Source: Paenibacillus sp. FSL H7-0326 (lineage in GTDB: Bacteria; Bacillota; Bacilli; Paenibacillales; Paenibacillaceae). From it: a DNA stretch of 64,000 bases. A program made the translations under genes and the position numbers. The DNA is taken from NCBI RefSeq assembly GCF_001955535.1, contig NZ_MPVN01000003.1, positions 62,001 to 126,000 on the forward strand, written 5' to 3'. The notes under the pieces were generated by a model. That model was not told the DNA's origin. It made no database searches and saw only the letters and a program-made list of their open reading frames with translations. Numbering within the stretch: the first letter of the stretch is position 1; every line of letters starts with the position of its first letter. Below are positions 45,240-54,460 of this stretch, piece by piece.

Positions 45240-46916
45240 TTACAGTCCGAGCTTGAATCCGCTAATTGCCGCAACGCCACAGCGGGCCTTCTTATCTCCC
45301 TTACGGTGAGGCCATGTGCTTGTTGGGTTGTTCAGGTCTGTAGTCATTTCGCCGGGATGCTGTACAGAGATAAACAGTGTTTGTTCATCTGGTGTAAAGT
45401 ATGGACCGGTCAGCTCCGAATCCTTAGGGCCAGATGCGAATTGCAGTGCTTGTCCCTGGCTCTTGCCGCTTGTAGGGATGACGAACAAACCGTTGTTCAT
45501 GAACGATTTATATACGCCCTTGTTGTGACTGCTGGTGGAAATGTCAGTTACGACCCACAAGTTGCCATTCGAATCGAACGCAAGGTTATCTGGGGAACTG
45601 AAGCCGGATTGTCTGCCGCCGGCAGCAAAGATTTCAAAGTTGAATTCAAGAGATCCGAGATCATCGTTGTTTTCAAAAATACGTGTAATATGACCGTGGA
45701 TATTGCCATGAATATCGTTATTCGTGTGGCAGATAAAGACGGTGCTGTCGAAAGGCGAAATTTCAATATCCTCCGGACGATCGGTTGGAGTGCCGCCAAC
45801 AATTAGAGCAGCTTGATTGCAATATGTAACGACATCCGCTTGGGAAGTGAACTTTTTCAGCAGCTCTTCCTTCGTACCCGTTACGCCATAAGGATTCTTA
45901 TAGCTGTCGGAGGAGAGAACCTCCTTCACGGCCTCAATCGTAACAGGAGCCCATTTACCTGATTTGAGATTGGCAACATATAGTGTGCCTTCTTCAAGCA
46001 AGGCAGAATTGGAACGGCCGATGGCTTTGTTGTATTTCCCTTTGCTAATAAATTTGTATACGCAGGCATCCTTCTTGTCATCGCCCATGTATACAACAAC
46101 ACGTCCGTCCTTGGCAATACCCATTGCCGTATTCTCGTGATTGAATCGACCCAGAGCAGTATGCTTTTTGCGGAAAGAGGCTTCAAAAGGATCGATCTCC
46201 ACGACCCAGCCATAGTGGGTCTCTGGCAGCTTTGCTTGTCCGGCAAGCTCTTCAAAATTTTCCTCACAGGACAGCACCGTATTCCATAATGTGACCCCGC
46301 CGGAGCAGTTGGCAAATGTACCCTGTGCTTTGGTTGCATTTCCAATTGTTGCGGAGCCTTTGGCAGGACCTGTGATGTCGAAGGAGGTGAAGCCTGTGAT
46401 ACGGCGTGCATATTTTGAAGTCGGATCAAGCTTCCATACCCCTTGCTCATCCCGGTACACTTCAGTTACGGACATCCCTTGGTAATAGAGGCTTTGCTCG
46501 ATTTGTTTCTTGGTCGGACCGCTGTCCGCTACAGGACCGATTGCAAAGATGTTGGTGTATTCATGATTCGTAACAAGGAGTCCTCGCGTATTCGAGCCTT
46601 CAATGGGGAAAAATGCGTTGTAATCTGCACCCTGCCCAAATTTTTCTCCTGCTGGGTTAATAATATCGTCGAAGGCGGCTACAACGTCATACTTAAAGTT
46701 CTTTGGCAATACGAGCTCGTCTTCCATAGTAGGCTCAATTGGATCAAAGAAGCCTGTAACTTTGTTCGTGTTAAATCCGAAGAGGTGGTTCGCACTCGAA
46801 GCTGCGGAGGCTTTGCCGTCAAGTGTACCAAGACCAGCAGAAGCGGCAGCAAGTGCAGCAGCACCTGTACCTAGATAGGATAGAAAGGTTTTGCGATCGA
46901 TCGTTTTTTCGCTCAA
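45240..46916 (-). CDS. PhoX-like (DUF839) alkaline phosphatase, Tat-type signal
   Basis: A 558-residue protein of the DUF839/PhoX family, calcium- and iron-dependent phosphatases that release phosphate outside the cell. The signal peptide runs DRKTFLSYLGTGAAALAAA and ends near AAAS. The pattern around residues 7-11 is Arg-Lys, not the canonical Arg-Arg. Domain landmarks include LLVTNHEYTN, NCSGGVTLWNTVLSCEENFEEL, RFNHENTAMG and YMGDDKKDACVYKFI. The TTG start at 46916 follows AAGGAGTG by a few bases. It heads the operon with tatA and tatC, 63 bp downstream, and is expected to be folded with cofactors before export. Confidence 0.85.
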   Translation of the reverse strand: MSEKTIDRKTFLSYLGTGAAALAAASAGLGTLDGKASAASSANHLFGFNTNKVTGFFDPIEPTMEDELVLPKNFKYDVVAAFDDIINPAGEKFGQGADYNAFFPIEGSNTRGLLVTNHEYTNIFAIGPVADSGPTKKQIEQSLYYQGMSVTEVYRDEQGVWKLDPTSKYARRITGFTSFDITGPAKGSATIGNATKAQGTFANCSGGVTLWNTVLSCEENFEELAGQAKLPETHYGWVVEIDPFEASFRKKHTALGRFNHENTAMGIAKDGRVVVYMGDDKKDACVYKFISKGKYNKAIGRSNSALLEEGTLYVANLKSGKWAPVTIEAVKEVLSSDSYKNPYGVTGTKEELLKKFTSQADVVTYCNQAALIVGGTPTDRPEDIEISPFDSTVFICHTNNDIHGNIHGHITRIFENNDDLGSLEFNFEIFAAGGRQSGFSSPDNLAFDSNGNLWVVTDISTSSHNKGVYKSFMNNGLFVIPTSGKSQGQALQFASGPKDSELTGPYFTPDEQTLFISVQHPGEMTTDLNNPTSTWPHRKGDKKARCGVAAISGFKLGL

Positions 46917-47300
46917 AAGAACACACTCCTTGTCATTTATCAGTCGGATTTTGCCAAATCCTCATGTAAACAAGCATAAGTGTAGTTTGTAAATTCTAAA
47001 TCATCCCAGTGCAATTGAAATGTAAAATTAACAGATTTGAATGGATGATTTCCAGCTGTTATATAACATACAACTGACATGTTCTAAGCTTGAATGAAGA
47101 GGGGGAAGGAGACCATTGATCATAATTTTACATAGCTGAAACAAATTCACAAAGGTTATTTACAAATAAGTGAGTTTGTTGTTAGAATAAATTACACAAT
47201 TCATCTTCAGTTGTCTAATCAAGTCGCAGGAGCTCGGGACAGGACTCATTTGCATCCTTGATTAACCCTTAAACTGAAGCTGATCCAGGAGGACAAGCCA
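46917..47300. other. Divergent intergenic region with TGTAAA motifs and a palindrome
   Basis: This 384-bp gene-free stretch separates the phoX-like gene and the DUF3870 gene. TGTAAA (TTTACA on the phoX strand) occurs at 46965, 46988 and 47031, and a perfect palindrome TGTTATATAACA lies at 47057-47068. PhoP boxes in Bacillus are TT(A/T/C)ACA-like repeats about 11 bp apart; here the spacings are 23 and 43, close to but not exact multiples of 11. No small gene is visible. Confidence 0.35.
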
Positions 47301-47624
47301 TTGGACTATAATACGGATACGATATATATCGTGGGCGACGCACAGACCTCGGTCAATAATCCGATTACTCAGCAGTTCAGTGCTTTTTTTATCGGTCTGG
47401 TGATTGATACGACGAATGATAAGATTGTAGATGCCGGATGCTCTTCGACCATTCCGCTCACCTCGGCCTTTGTCAGAACCCTGTTTGTCGGGAAGACGAT
47501 GCATGATCTCGATTCGATCAGCGAGCAGGTTCGTTCGAGATATCACGGGTCTTCTCAGAAGGCGATTATTGTCGCCTATAAGGATGCACAGAAGAAATAT
47601 CGTTCAATTGTTAACCATAATTAA
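47301..47624 (+). CDS. DUF3870 family protein
   Basis: A 107-residue protein of the DUF3870 family: IYIVGDAQT at the N terminus, FFIGLVIDTTNDKIVDAGCS, FVRTLFVGKTMHDLDSISEQV, and the C-terminal YHGSSQKAIIVAYKDAQKKY. The family is often beside amino acid or peptide catabolic genes but has no established function. The TTG at 47301 follows AGGAGG by seven bases. It stands upstream of the dpp-ykf operon, separated by a terminator. Confidence 0.82.
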   Translation: MDYNTDTIYIVGDAQTSVNNPITQQFSAFFIGLVIDTTNDKIVDAGCSSTIPLTSAFVRTLFVGKTMHDLDSISEQVRSRYHGSSQKAIIVAYKDAQKKYRSIVNHN

Positions 47625-47711
47625 ATATAGAGATAGGCTGCTTTATTTATTCGCATGTACCGGCTGTGTCATCTTTACAGGCCTTGCGTACAGCACATCG
47701 TAAATGAAATC

Positions 47712-47787
47712 CAGCAAATCATAATCGGGGTCAGACATGTTCTCATGCTAGGAGCAGCTGCCCATGTTATGGTTTGCTGTTTTTTTA
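47712..47787 (+). terminator. Terminator with long loop after the DUF3870 gene
   Basis: CAGCAAATCATAA (47712-47724) pairs with TTATGGTTTGCTG (47767-47779), followed by seven T residues. The loop is long (42 nt), so it may instead be part of the dpp leader. Confidence 0.5.
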
Positions 47788-47846
47788 TATTCAAGTAAGA
47801 CCTTAACGTCAGAATTAAAATTACGACTAATAGGGGGCCAATCAGC

Positions 47847-48671
47847 ATGAAACTGTACATTTCGATAGATATGGAAGGTGTCACGGGTCTTGTGGATGAC
47901 ACTTTTGTCGATTCTGCGAAGCGGAACTACAACCGGGGGCAGCGGATTATGACGGCTGAAGCCAATCATGTGATCGAAACGTCGTTTGGTGAAGGAATTC
48001 ATGAGGTTGTGGTTAATGACAGCCATTCCAAAATGAATAATTTAATTATTGAGGAGCTGTATCCAAGAGCTCAGTTAATATCTGGAGATGTGAAGCCCTA
48101 CTCCATGATGCAGGGTCTCGATTCCAGCTATGGGGGTGCTGTTTTTCTAGGCTATCATTCCAGAGCGGCACGTCCGGGAGTGCTGAGTCACTCGATGATC
48201 TTCGGTATTCGTAATATGTACATTAATGATGTGGCCGTAGGAGAGCTTGGCTTCAACGCTTATGTCGCAGGACATCATGGCGTTCCAATCCTGCTTGTGG
48301 CAGGGGATGATGAGACTGCCGCGGAAGCCGAGGAGCTGATACCACATGTCACAACGGCCATCGTGAAAAAACAAATCTCACGCACGTCAGCCCTGTGCTT
48401 GACACCCGCCCAGAGCGGTGAACTCCTGCGGGAGAAGACGATTCAGGCCATAGCGAACAAAGAGCGGGTTCATCCGCTGACTCCACCAGAGAAGCCGCTA
48501 CTAACATTAGAGTTTGCCAATTATGGTCAAGCAGAGTGGGCCCATCTCATGCCCAAAACCCGGATGGAACGTTATTCCCCGGTGGTATCCTATCAGGCAG
48601 ACGACATCCTCGAAGCCTACCAAGCCATGCTTGTGATGACTGAGCTTGCAATGAGAACTGCATTTTGCTGA
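47847..48671 (+). CDS. dppA: D-aminopeptidase, M55 family
   Basis: A 274-residue M55 zinc aminopeptidase that releases N-terminal D-amino acids, chiefly D-Ala-D-Ala from cell-wall peptides. The metal motif SIDMEG (Asp8 and Glu10) opens the protein, VVNDSHSKMNN and GYHSRAARPGVLSHS supply further ligands, and AGHHGVPILLVAGDDE follows. It matches B. subtilis DppA in size and in being the first gene of the dpp operon. AGGGGGC precedes the ATG. Confidence 0.92.
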   Translation: MKLYISIDMEGVTGLVDDTFVDSAKRNYNRGQRIMTAEANHVIETSFGEGIHEVVVNDSHSKMNNLIIEELYPRAQLISGDVKPYSMMQGLDSSYGGAVFLGYHSRAARPGVLSHSMIFGIRNMYINDVAVGELGFNAYVAGHHGVPILLVAGDDETAAEAEELIPHVTTAIVKKQISRTSALCLTPAQSGELLREKTIQAIANKERVHPLTPPEKPLLTLEFANYGQAEWAHLMPKTRMERYSPVVSYQADDILEAYQAMLVMTELAMRTAFC

Positions 48672-48686
48672 TAAAGGAGCCCTGTC

Positions 48687-49619
48687 ATGGCACAATATAT
48701 TCTTCGGAAATTCATATCGATGGTCGTCACGTTATGGCTGATTATCACAATTACCTTCCTATTGATGCATTCGATTCCAGGGTCACCGTTTGATCGTGAC
48801 GGCAAGGAAGCGAATGCCAATGTCATTCAGAACATGATGTCCTTCTATCATCTGGATGAGCCTCTTTACATTCAATACTTTGAATATATGAAATCTCTTC
48901 TCACCCTAGATCTCGGACCTTCGATATCTCATTATCCCGACAGCGTGAACAGTATGATTGAACGCGGATTTCCCGTTTCATTTCAGCTGGGCATAGTCGC
49001 CATATGCATCTCCATTCTCATCGGCATCCTTCTGGGAACCATTGCTGCTCTGCAAAAAAACGGGATCATTGACCATATCGCCATGATTCTTGCCGTAATT
49101 GGTGTTGCCATTCCAAGCTTTGTGCTTGCCCCGCTGCTTATCAAATATATTGCGGTTGAACTGAAGCTTCTGCCGGTAGCCACATGGGGAACCTGGAAGC
49201 ACATGGTATTGCCTGCTCTGGCTCTAGCGGCAGGACCGATTGCGACAATCGCAAGGTTAACTCGTGCAAACCTCATTGAGGTACTCACTCAAGATTACAT
49301 GGATACCGCTAGATCCAAAGGCCTTCCACCCCTCGTCATCGTCGTGAAGCATGGTCTGCGCAATGCAGTACTTCCGGTGATTACACTGCTTGGCGTGCTG
49401 CTGGCTAATGTGCTGACAGGAAGCTTTGTCATTGAGAAGATCTTTGCCATACCGGGTATGGGAAAATACTTTGTTGATGGCATTAACAACCGGGATTATT
49501 CCGTCATTATGGGAACGACTGTATTCTATAGTGCTTTGCTCATTATGATGATGTTCCTGGTTGATATTTTGTACGGCTTGATTGATCCGCGTATCAAACT
49601 TCATAAGAAAGGGGCCTAG
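48687..49619 (+). CDS. dppB: Dipeptide ABC importer permease
   Basis: A 310-residue PepT-family permease. The N-terminal MAQYILRKFISMVVTLWLIITITFLL and the loop HSIPGSPFDRDGKEAN are typical; the coupling loop is YMDTARSKGLPPLV. It follows dppA by 15 bp in B. subtilis order. AAAGGAG precedes the ATG. Confidence 0.92.
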   Translation: MAQYILRKFISMVVTLWLIITITFLLMHSIPGSPFDRDGKEANANVIQNMMSFYHLDEPLYIQYFEYMKSLLTLDLGPSISHYPDSVNSMIERGFPVSFQLGIVAICISILIGILLGTIAALQKNGIIDHIAMILAVIGVAIPSFVLAPLLIKYIAVELKLLPVATWGTWKHMVLPALALAAGPIATIARLTRANLIEVLTQDYMDTARSKGLPPLVIVVKHGLRNAVLPVITLLGVLLANVLTGSFVIEKIFAIPGMGKYFVDGINNRDYSVIMGTTVFYSALLIMMMFLVDILYGLIDPRIKLHKKGA

Positions 49620-49622
49620 GTT

Positions 49623-50549
49623 ATGCAAGCATCCAACGTACCTGATCATCTATTTGTACCCATGAAGCGTGAAGCTGGAGAGGCTGAGGCGATCGTTAGA
49701 CCCCGCATTCCCGCATGGAAAAGGGCATGGATACTGCTGTACAAGAACAAGCTTGCGTTTGCAGGACTTATTGTCATTATTCTTCTTGGTATTCTCGCTG
49801 TGTTCGGTCCTCTTATAGCTGAACACGGCTATGCAGAGCAGAACTTGGTGAATGCCAATCAGCAGCCCTCTGCGGCCCATTGGTTTGGGACGGACGATCT
49901 CGGACGTGATGTATTTGCCCGTATTATATACGGGGCGCAGATTTCGCTCGGCGTTGGTGTGATTGCGGCTGTTATTGATTTTGTAATCGGCGTTATCTAC
50001 GGAGGGATTGCCGGATACTTCGGCGGAAGAATCGATAATGTCATGATGCGGTTTGTAGATATTTTGTACGGAATACCCTATTTGCTCATCGTTATTCTGC
50101 TTATGGTCGCCATGGGTCCCGGGCTGCTTACAATTATCGTGGCACTAACTGCGACGGGATGGATTGGAATGGCGCGCATCGTGCGTGGACAGGTTCTGCA
50201 GTTGAAATCATCTGAATATACGCTTGCTGCCAGAGCACTGGGGGCAGGATCGTGGAACATTATTCGAAGACATTTGCTGCCTAATGCATTCGGCGTCATT
50301 ATTGTGCAGGTTACATTCTCGGTTCCGTCGGCCATATTCTCAGAAGCGTTCCTCAGCTTTCTCGGTCTTGGTATACAGGCGCCGCTTGCAAGCTGGGGGA
50401 CGATGGCCAATGACGGGATGTCTACGATTTTGTCCGGATATTGGTGGCGCTTGCTCTTCCCATCCTTATTTATCTCTTTGACGATGCTGGCATTTAATTT
50501 GCTGGGTGACGGTCTCCATCAGATATTCGATCCGAAACAGAGGAGGTAA
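49623..50549 (+). CDS. dppC: Dipeptide ABC importer permease
   Basis: A 308-residue second permease. It has an N-terminal cytoplasmic tail, then the conserved HWFGTDDLGRDVFARIIYGAQ motif and the coupling loop YTLAARALGAGSWNIIRRHLLPN. It starts three bases after the dppB stop, so translation is coupled. Confidence 0.92.
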   Translation: MQASNVPDHLFVPMKREAGEAEAIVRPRIPAWKRAWILLYKNKLAFAGLIVIILLGILAVFGPLIAEHGYAEQNLVNANQQPSAAHWFGTDDLGRDVFARIIYGAQISLGVGVIAAVIDFVIGVIYGGIAGYFGGRIDNVMMRFVDILYGIPYLLIVILLMVAMGPGLLTIIVALTATGWIGMARIVRGQVLQLKSSEYTLAARALGAGSWNIIRRHLLPNAFGVIIVQVTFSVPSAIFSEAFLSFLGLGIQAPLASWGTMANDGMSTILSGYWWRLLFPSLFISLTMLAFNLLGDGLHQIFDPKQRR

Positions 50550-50555
50550 CACAAG

Positions 50556-51632
50556 ATGGCAACGAGGAATGATGGGGCAGATCCGCTGCTCGAAGTCCAT
50601 AACCTGCATGTTTCGTTTGCTACATACGGCGGGAGTGTACAGGCTGTGCGAGGCGTTGATTTAACCCTCTATAAAGGAGAAACGCTGGCGATTGTAGGGG
50701 AGTCTGGAAGCGGCAAGAGTGTGACCGCGAGAAGCATCATGCGTCTCTTACCCAAGCAAACAGCTACGATTAATAAGGGCAGCATTAAGTATAAAAATAC
50801 GGAGCTCGTCAGCATGAGCGAGAAACAGATACGAAAGCTTCGCGGAAGCGAACTCACGATGATCTTTCAGGATGCGATGACGGCACTAAATCCCACAATC
50901 TCGATTGGCGAGCAGCTGATGGAAGGAATCAGGCATCATCAGAAGCTGTCCAGAGGAGAGGCGAAGAAACGCGCTATGGATATGTTACAGCTCATCGGTA
51001 TTAAAGATCCGGAGGCGCGGATGAAACAGTATCTGCATGAATTCAGCGGCGGGATGAGACAACGGGTCATGATTGCGATCGCTGCCATAGGGAATCCTTC
51101 CATTCTTATTGCAGATGAGCCCACAACAGCACTTGATGTAACGATCCAGGCACAAATATTGGACTTGTTTAAAATGCTGCAGGCAGAAACCGGTGTATCC
51201 ATTATCATGATTACTCATGATTTGGGAGTTGTTGCTAATTTAGCCCACCGTGTTTGTGTCATGTATGCAGGTAAGATTGTGGAATCCGGTACGGTAAGGC
51301 AGATCTTCTATAATCCAAAGCATCCGTACACGCAAGGACTGCTTGCATCCATGCCCCGTGTAGACGGTGATCGCAGCAAGCCGCTTATATCCATACCCGG
51401 AACCCCGCCGGATTTATTTTCTCCACCCAAAGGCTGTCCATATACTGCCCGTTGTCCATATGTAATGGAAGTGTGCGATTCTTATGATCCGCCGTCAGTC
51501 AGCATGGACGGAGCGCCTGAACATACAGCCGCCTGCTGGCTGCTCGACGAACGCTCCAAGGGTGTGTTTCCGAAGAAATCTGTACCTACACCAAAAGTGC
51601 TTGAACCGGCGATTCGTTCTTCTATTAGTTGA
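50556..51632 (+). CDS. dppD: Dipeptide ABC importer ATPase
   Basis: A 358-residue ATPase with Walker A GESGSGKSV (about 47-55), signature FSGGMRQR, Walker [13 protein letters not shown] and the C-terminal CPYTARCPYVMEVC cysteine cluster. In B. subtilis the second ATPase, YkfD, is encoded at the end of the ykf genes; no such gene exists in this operon. DppD may work as a homodimer or pair with the DppF-like protein from 17908. Confidence 0.92.
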   Translation: MATRNDGADPLLEVHNLHVSFATYGGSVQAVRGVDLTLYKGETLAIVGESGSGKSVTARSIMRLLPKQTATINKGSIKYKNTELVSMSEKQIRKLRGSELTMIFQDAMTALNPTISIGEQLMEGIRHHQKLSRGEAKKRAMDMLQLIGIKDPEARMKQYLHEFSGGMRQRVMIAIAAIGNPSILIADEPTTALDVTIQAQILDLFKMLQAETGVSIIMITHDLGVVANLAHRVCVMYAGKIVESGTVRQIFYNPKHPYTQGLLASMPRVDGDRSKPLISIPGTPPDLFSPPKGCPYTARCPYVMEVCDSYDPPSVSMDGAPEHTAACWLLDERSKGVFPKKSVPTPKVLEPAIRSSIS

Positions 51633-51736
51633 GCGAATAATAGACACATATATTGCCGGAATTCGAATCAATTTCAATATGAAACAGCTATGAAATTGAT
51701 TCCATACACATTCATAAACTTAAGGGGGAGTAATCA

Positions 51737-53362
51737 ATGAAGAAACATCGGTCCATGCTGTTGTCGTGCTGTATTGTGATCCTGTGTCTTGTGCTGGCGG
51801 CTTGTGGAGGAGAGGGTAGTGGAGCAGACGGAGACGCTGCTGATGCGAACAGTAAGATTCTGCTCGTTAATAATGGTAAGGAGCCGACGTCTCTTGATCC
51901 GCCTGTTGGTTTTGATCAGGTCTCAAATGATGTGTTGAATAATTTCATGGAAGGTTTGACCCGTCTTCAGGAAGACCACACCCCAGGTCCAGGAGTAGCC
52001 AGTGAGTGGACAGTTACAGAAGATGAGAAGCAGTATACGTTCACATTGCGGGAGGATGCGAAGTGGTCTAACGGTGACCCGGTTACGGCTTCGGATTTTG
52101 AATTTGCATTCAAACGCATGCTGGATCCAAATCTTGGCGCTGCATCGGCAACGCTCGCCTATGTTATTGAAGGAGCTGAAGCGTATAACTCGGGAGAAGG
52201 AACTGTAGATGACGTACAGGTTACAGCAGTAGATGAACATACCCTCGAAATAAAGCTGAACAAGCCCGCTCCCTGGTTTCTCGGTATGATGTCGAACCCT
52301 GCATTCTTCCCCGTACATAAGGCAACCGTTGAAGGAAATGCGCAGTGGGCAGCGGAGGCTTCTTCCATTCTAAGCAACGGACCGTTCAAATTGACGGAAT
52401 GGAAGCATGATGCTGAGATTCAAATGGTGAAAAATGATCAATATTGGGATGCTGAAAATGTTCAGCTGGATGGCATTACGATGAAGATGGTAGATGATTC
52501 GACGACAGCTTATCAGCTGTATGAGAGTGGAGAATTGCATATTACGGGAACCCTGCCGCCGGATGTAATTCAATCTCTGATCGACGAAGGTAAAGCAACA
52601 ATTGAGGATTCAGCAGGAACGTACTTCTATCGTTTTAATACTACGATGGAACCTTTCACAAATGCGAAGATCCGTAAAGCCTTTACCTTGGCTGTAGACA
52701 GACAGCAGATTGTAGATCTGGTGATCAAGCAGAAGCATAAGCCGGCAACCGGGCTGGTCTCCTATGGCCTGCTCGAAGGTGAGAACGGAGGGGACTTCCG
52801 TGAACAGGGCGGCGAGCTGGTAAAGTTTGATATTGAAGAAGCGAAACGTCTTCTAAGCGAAGGGATGGAGGAAGAAGGATATGATACGCTTCCGTCCGTT
52901 ACTTTATCCTACAACACGAATGATCTTCATCAGAAAATTGCGGAAACAATGCAGGCCATGATTAAAACGAATCTAGGTATTGATATCACACTGGCGAGCA
53001 AGGAGAGCAAGGTGCTGACCGATGAGCAGAAGAGTCTTCAGTTCCAAATGTCAAGAAGCTCATGGCTCCCTGACTTTGCTGACCCGATTAACTTCCTCGA
53101 CATATTTGTATCCGGTAGTCCTAATAACCGGACAGGCTGGAGCAATAGTGAGTATGACCAGCTGATAGAAGCTGCTTACAGCGAGCCGGATGTAGAGAAA
53201 CGATTTACGTATTTGCATGAAGCAGAGAGCATACTTATGGAAGAGATGCCGATCATGCCGATGTATTTCTATAATTCCGTGTACTTGCAGAAGGATCATT
53301 TAACTGGGGTGCTGAGGCATGCATACGGATATATTGATTACAAGTACGCAGAGTTACAATAA
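51737..53362 (+). CDS. dppE: Dipeptide ABC importer binding lipoprotein
   Basis: A 541-residue family 5 binding lipoprotein with lipobox VLAAC (Cys23). The mature part starts ILLVNNGKEPTSLDPP and contains GVASEWTVTEDEKQYTFTLREDAKWSNGDPVTASDF, as in OppA/DppE. It captures murein tripeptides and dipeptides outside the cell. AAGGGGGAG precedes the ATG. A 105-bp gap with a hairpin separates it from ykfA. Confidence 0.92.
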   Translation: MKKHRSMLLSCCIVILCLVLAACGGEGSGADGDAADANSKILLVNNGKEPTSLDPPVGFDQVSNDVLNNFMEGLTRLQEDHTPGPGVASEWTVTEDEKQYTFTLREDAKWSNGDPVTASDFEFAFKRMLDPNLGAASATLAYVIEGAEAYNSGEGTVDDVQVTAVDEHTLEIKLNKPAPWFLGMMSNPAFFPVHKATVEGNAQWAAEASSILSNGPFKLTEWKHDAEIQMVKNDQYWDAENVQLDGITMKMVDDSTTAYQLYESGELHITGTLPPDVIQSLIDEGKATIEDSAGTYFYRFNTTMEPFTNAKIRKAFTLAVDRQQIVDLVIKQKHKPATGLVSYGLLEGENGGDFREQGGELVKFDIEEAKRLLSEGMEEEGYDTLPSVTLSYNTNDLHQKIAETMQAMIKTNLGIDITLASKESKVLTDEQKSLQFQMSRSSWLPDFADPINFLDIFVSGSPNNRTGWSNSEYDQLIEAAYSEPDVEKRFTYLHEAESILMEEMPIMPMYFYNSVYLQKDHLTGVLRHAYGYIDYKYAELQ

Positions 53363-53396
53363 GCAAAGACTTCATACATGCTAATGCTTGCAGGTT

Positions 53397-53426
53397 CTCC
53401 CGGTGATCGAACCAGATCACTGGGAG
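53397..53426 (+). terminator. Attenuator-like hairpin between dppE and ykfA
   Basis: CTCCCGGTGATC and GATCACTGGGAG form a 12-bp stem with one G-T pair and a six-base loop, followed by TTCCTTTCT. It would reduce transcription into the ykf genes relative to the binding protein. Confidence 0.6.
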
Positions 53427-53466
53427 TTCCTTTCTATACGTGCCCGAGAGGAGTTGAGCGAAGGAG

Positions 53467-54390
53467 ATGAATACAGAGTTTAATACGATATATCCTGATC
53501 CATTACGTATGGGGGATAAGGTCGGAATTATGGCTCCGGCAAGTCCGGGGGACAGTGCTCGTATAACGAAGGCAGCCGATCACCTGCTCCGTCTTGGCTT
53601 ACAGGTTCAATTTGGCAAGACAGTCTACAACGAATACGGATATTTAGCCGGAACGGATGAAGACAGAGCTCAGGAACTGAATGACATGTTCGCCAATCCA
53701 GAGATTAAAGCGATTGTATGCGCCAGAGGCGGATATGGAACGGCAAGAATGTCAGATCTGCTGGATTATGAGCTTATTGGGCGTCATCCGAAATTTTTCT
53801 GGGGCTACAGTGATATTACATTCCTGCATAACGCCATTTTTCAGCGTACGGGTCTAATCACATTTCATGGACCTATGCTGACCTGTCTGGCCGCTGATTC
53901 CGTTGATCCACTTACCCTACAAGGCTTTGATATATTGTTCGGTAAGGATATACCACCCTATACAGAGGCAATTTCTCCACTTGAGGTTCTCTTGCCTGGA
54001 ACGGCAGAAGGAGTTATCGTCGGCGGCAATCTCTCGCTGCTTGTGACGACACTTGGCACTCCTTACGAGATAAATACGGAAGGCAGGCTTCTCTTGATCG
54101 AGGATATTGGCGAAGAGCCTTATCGCATAGACCGCATGCTGAATCAGCTTCTTCAAGCAGGCAAGCTGACGGAAGCAGCGGGTATCATCGTTGGTGATTT
54201 TCATCATTGTGATCCAGTTAAGCGAGAAATGTCCCTATCACTGGAAGAGGTAATACAGCATTATATTACGAAGGCGGGCAGACCCGCCATGGGTGGGTTT
54301 CGAATCGGCCACTGTTCCCCGAATATCGCCATTCCTTTAGGGCTTCCTGCACAGCTGGATACAAGTCGCAAGCTGCTCCAGTTCGGGTAG
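53467..54390 (+). CDS. ykfA: Murein tetrapeptide LD-carboxypeptidase, S66 family
   Basis: A 307-residue S66 serine peptidase (LdcA/MccF family). The N-terminal GDKVGIMAPASP is conserved, CARGGYGTARMSDLLD is the dinucleotide-like loop, and the nucleophile elbow is FWGYSDITFLHNA (Ser in GYSD). The triad's Glu and His follow in LLIEDIGEEPYRIDRML and FRIGHCSPN. It removes D-Ala from tetrapeptides so that the following enzymes can act. The ATG at 53467 has AGAGGAG about 11 bases upstream. Confidence 0.9.
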   Translation: MNTEFNTIYPDPLRMGDKVGIMAPASPGDSARITKAADHLLRLGLQVQFGKTVYNEYGYLAGTDEDRAQELNDMFANPEIKAIVCARGGYGTARMSDLLDYELIGRHPKFFWGYSDITFLHNAIFQRTGLITFHGPMLTCLAADSVDPLTLQGFDILFGKDIPPYTEAISPLEVLLPGTAEGVIVGGNLSLLVTTLGTPYEINTEGRLLLIEDIGEEPYRIDRMLNQLLQAGKLTEAAGIIVGDFHHCDPVKREMSLSLEEVIQHYITKAGRPAMGGFRIGHCSPNIAIPLGLPAQLDTSRKLLQFG

Positions 54391-54460
54391 GTGTTGAATG
54401 AATTGTTTTTGTGGGATTTGGGATAGATCCTGGCTTAAAATATCAAGGAGGTACATTAAA

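Noticed and set aside
45195..45806. A 203-residue open frame on the plus strand inside the phoX-like gene
   Set aside because: It is antisense to a strongly supported gene, has no ribosome site and gives a cysteine- and arginine-scattered protein without family features.
47431..47703. A second plus-strand frame running through the DUF3870 gene
   Set aside because: It overlaps a recognised family member almost fully and lacks a ribosome site.
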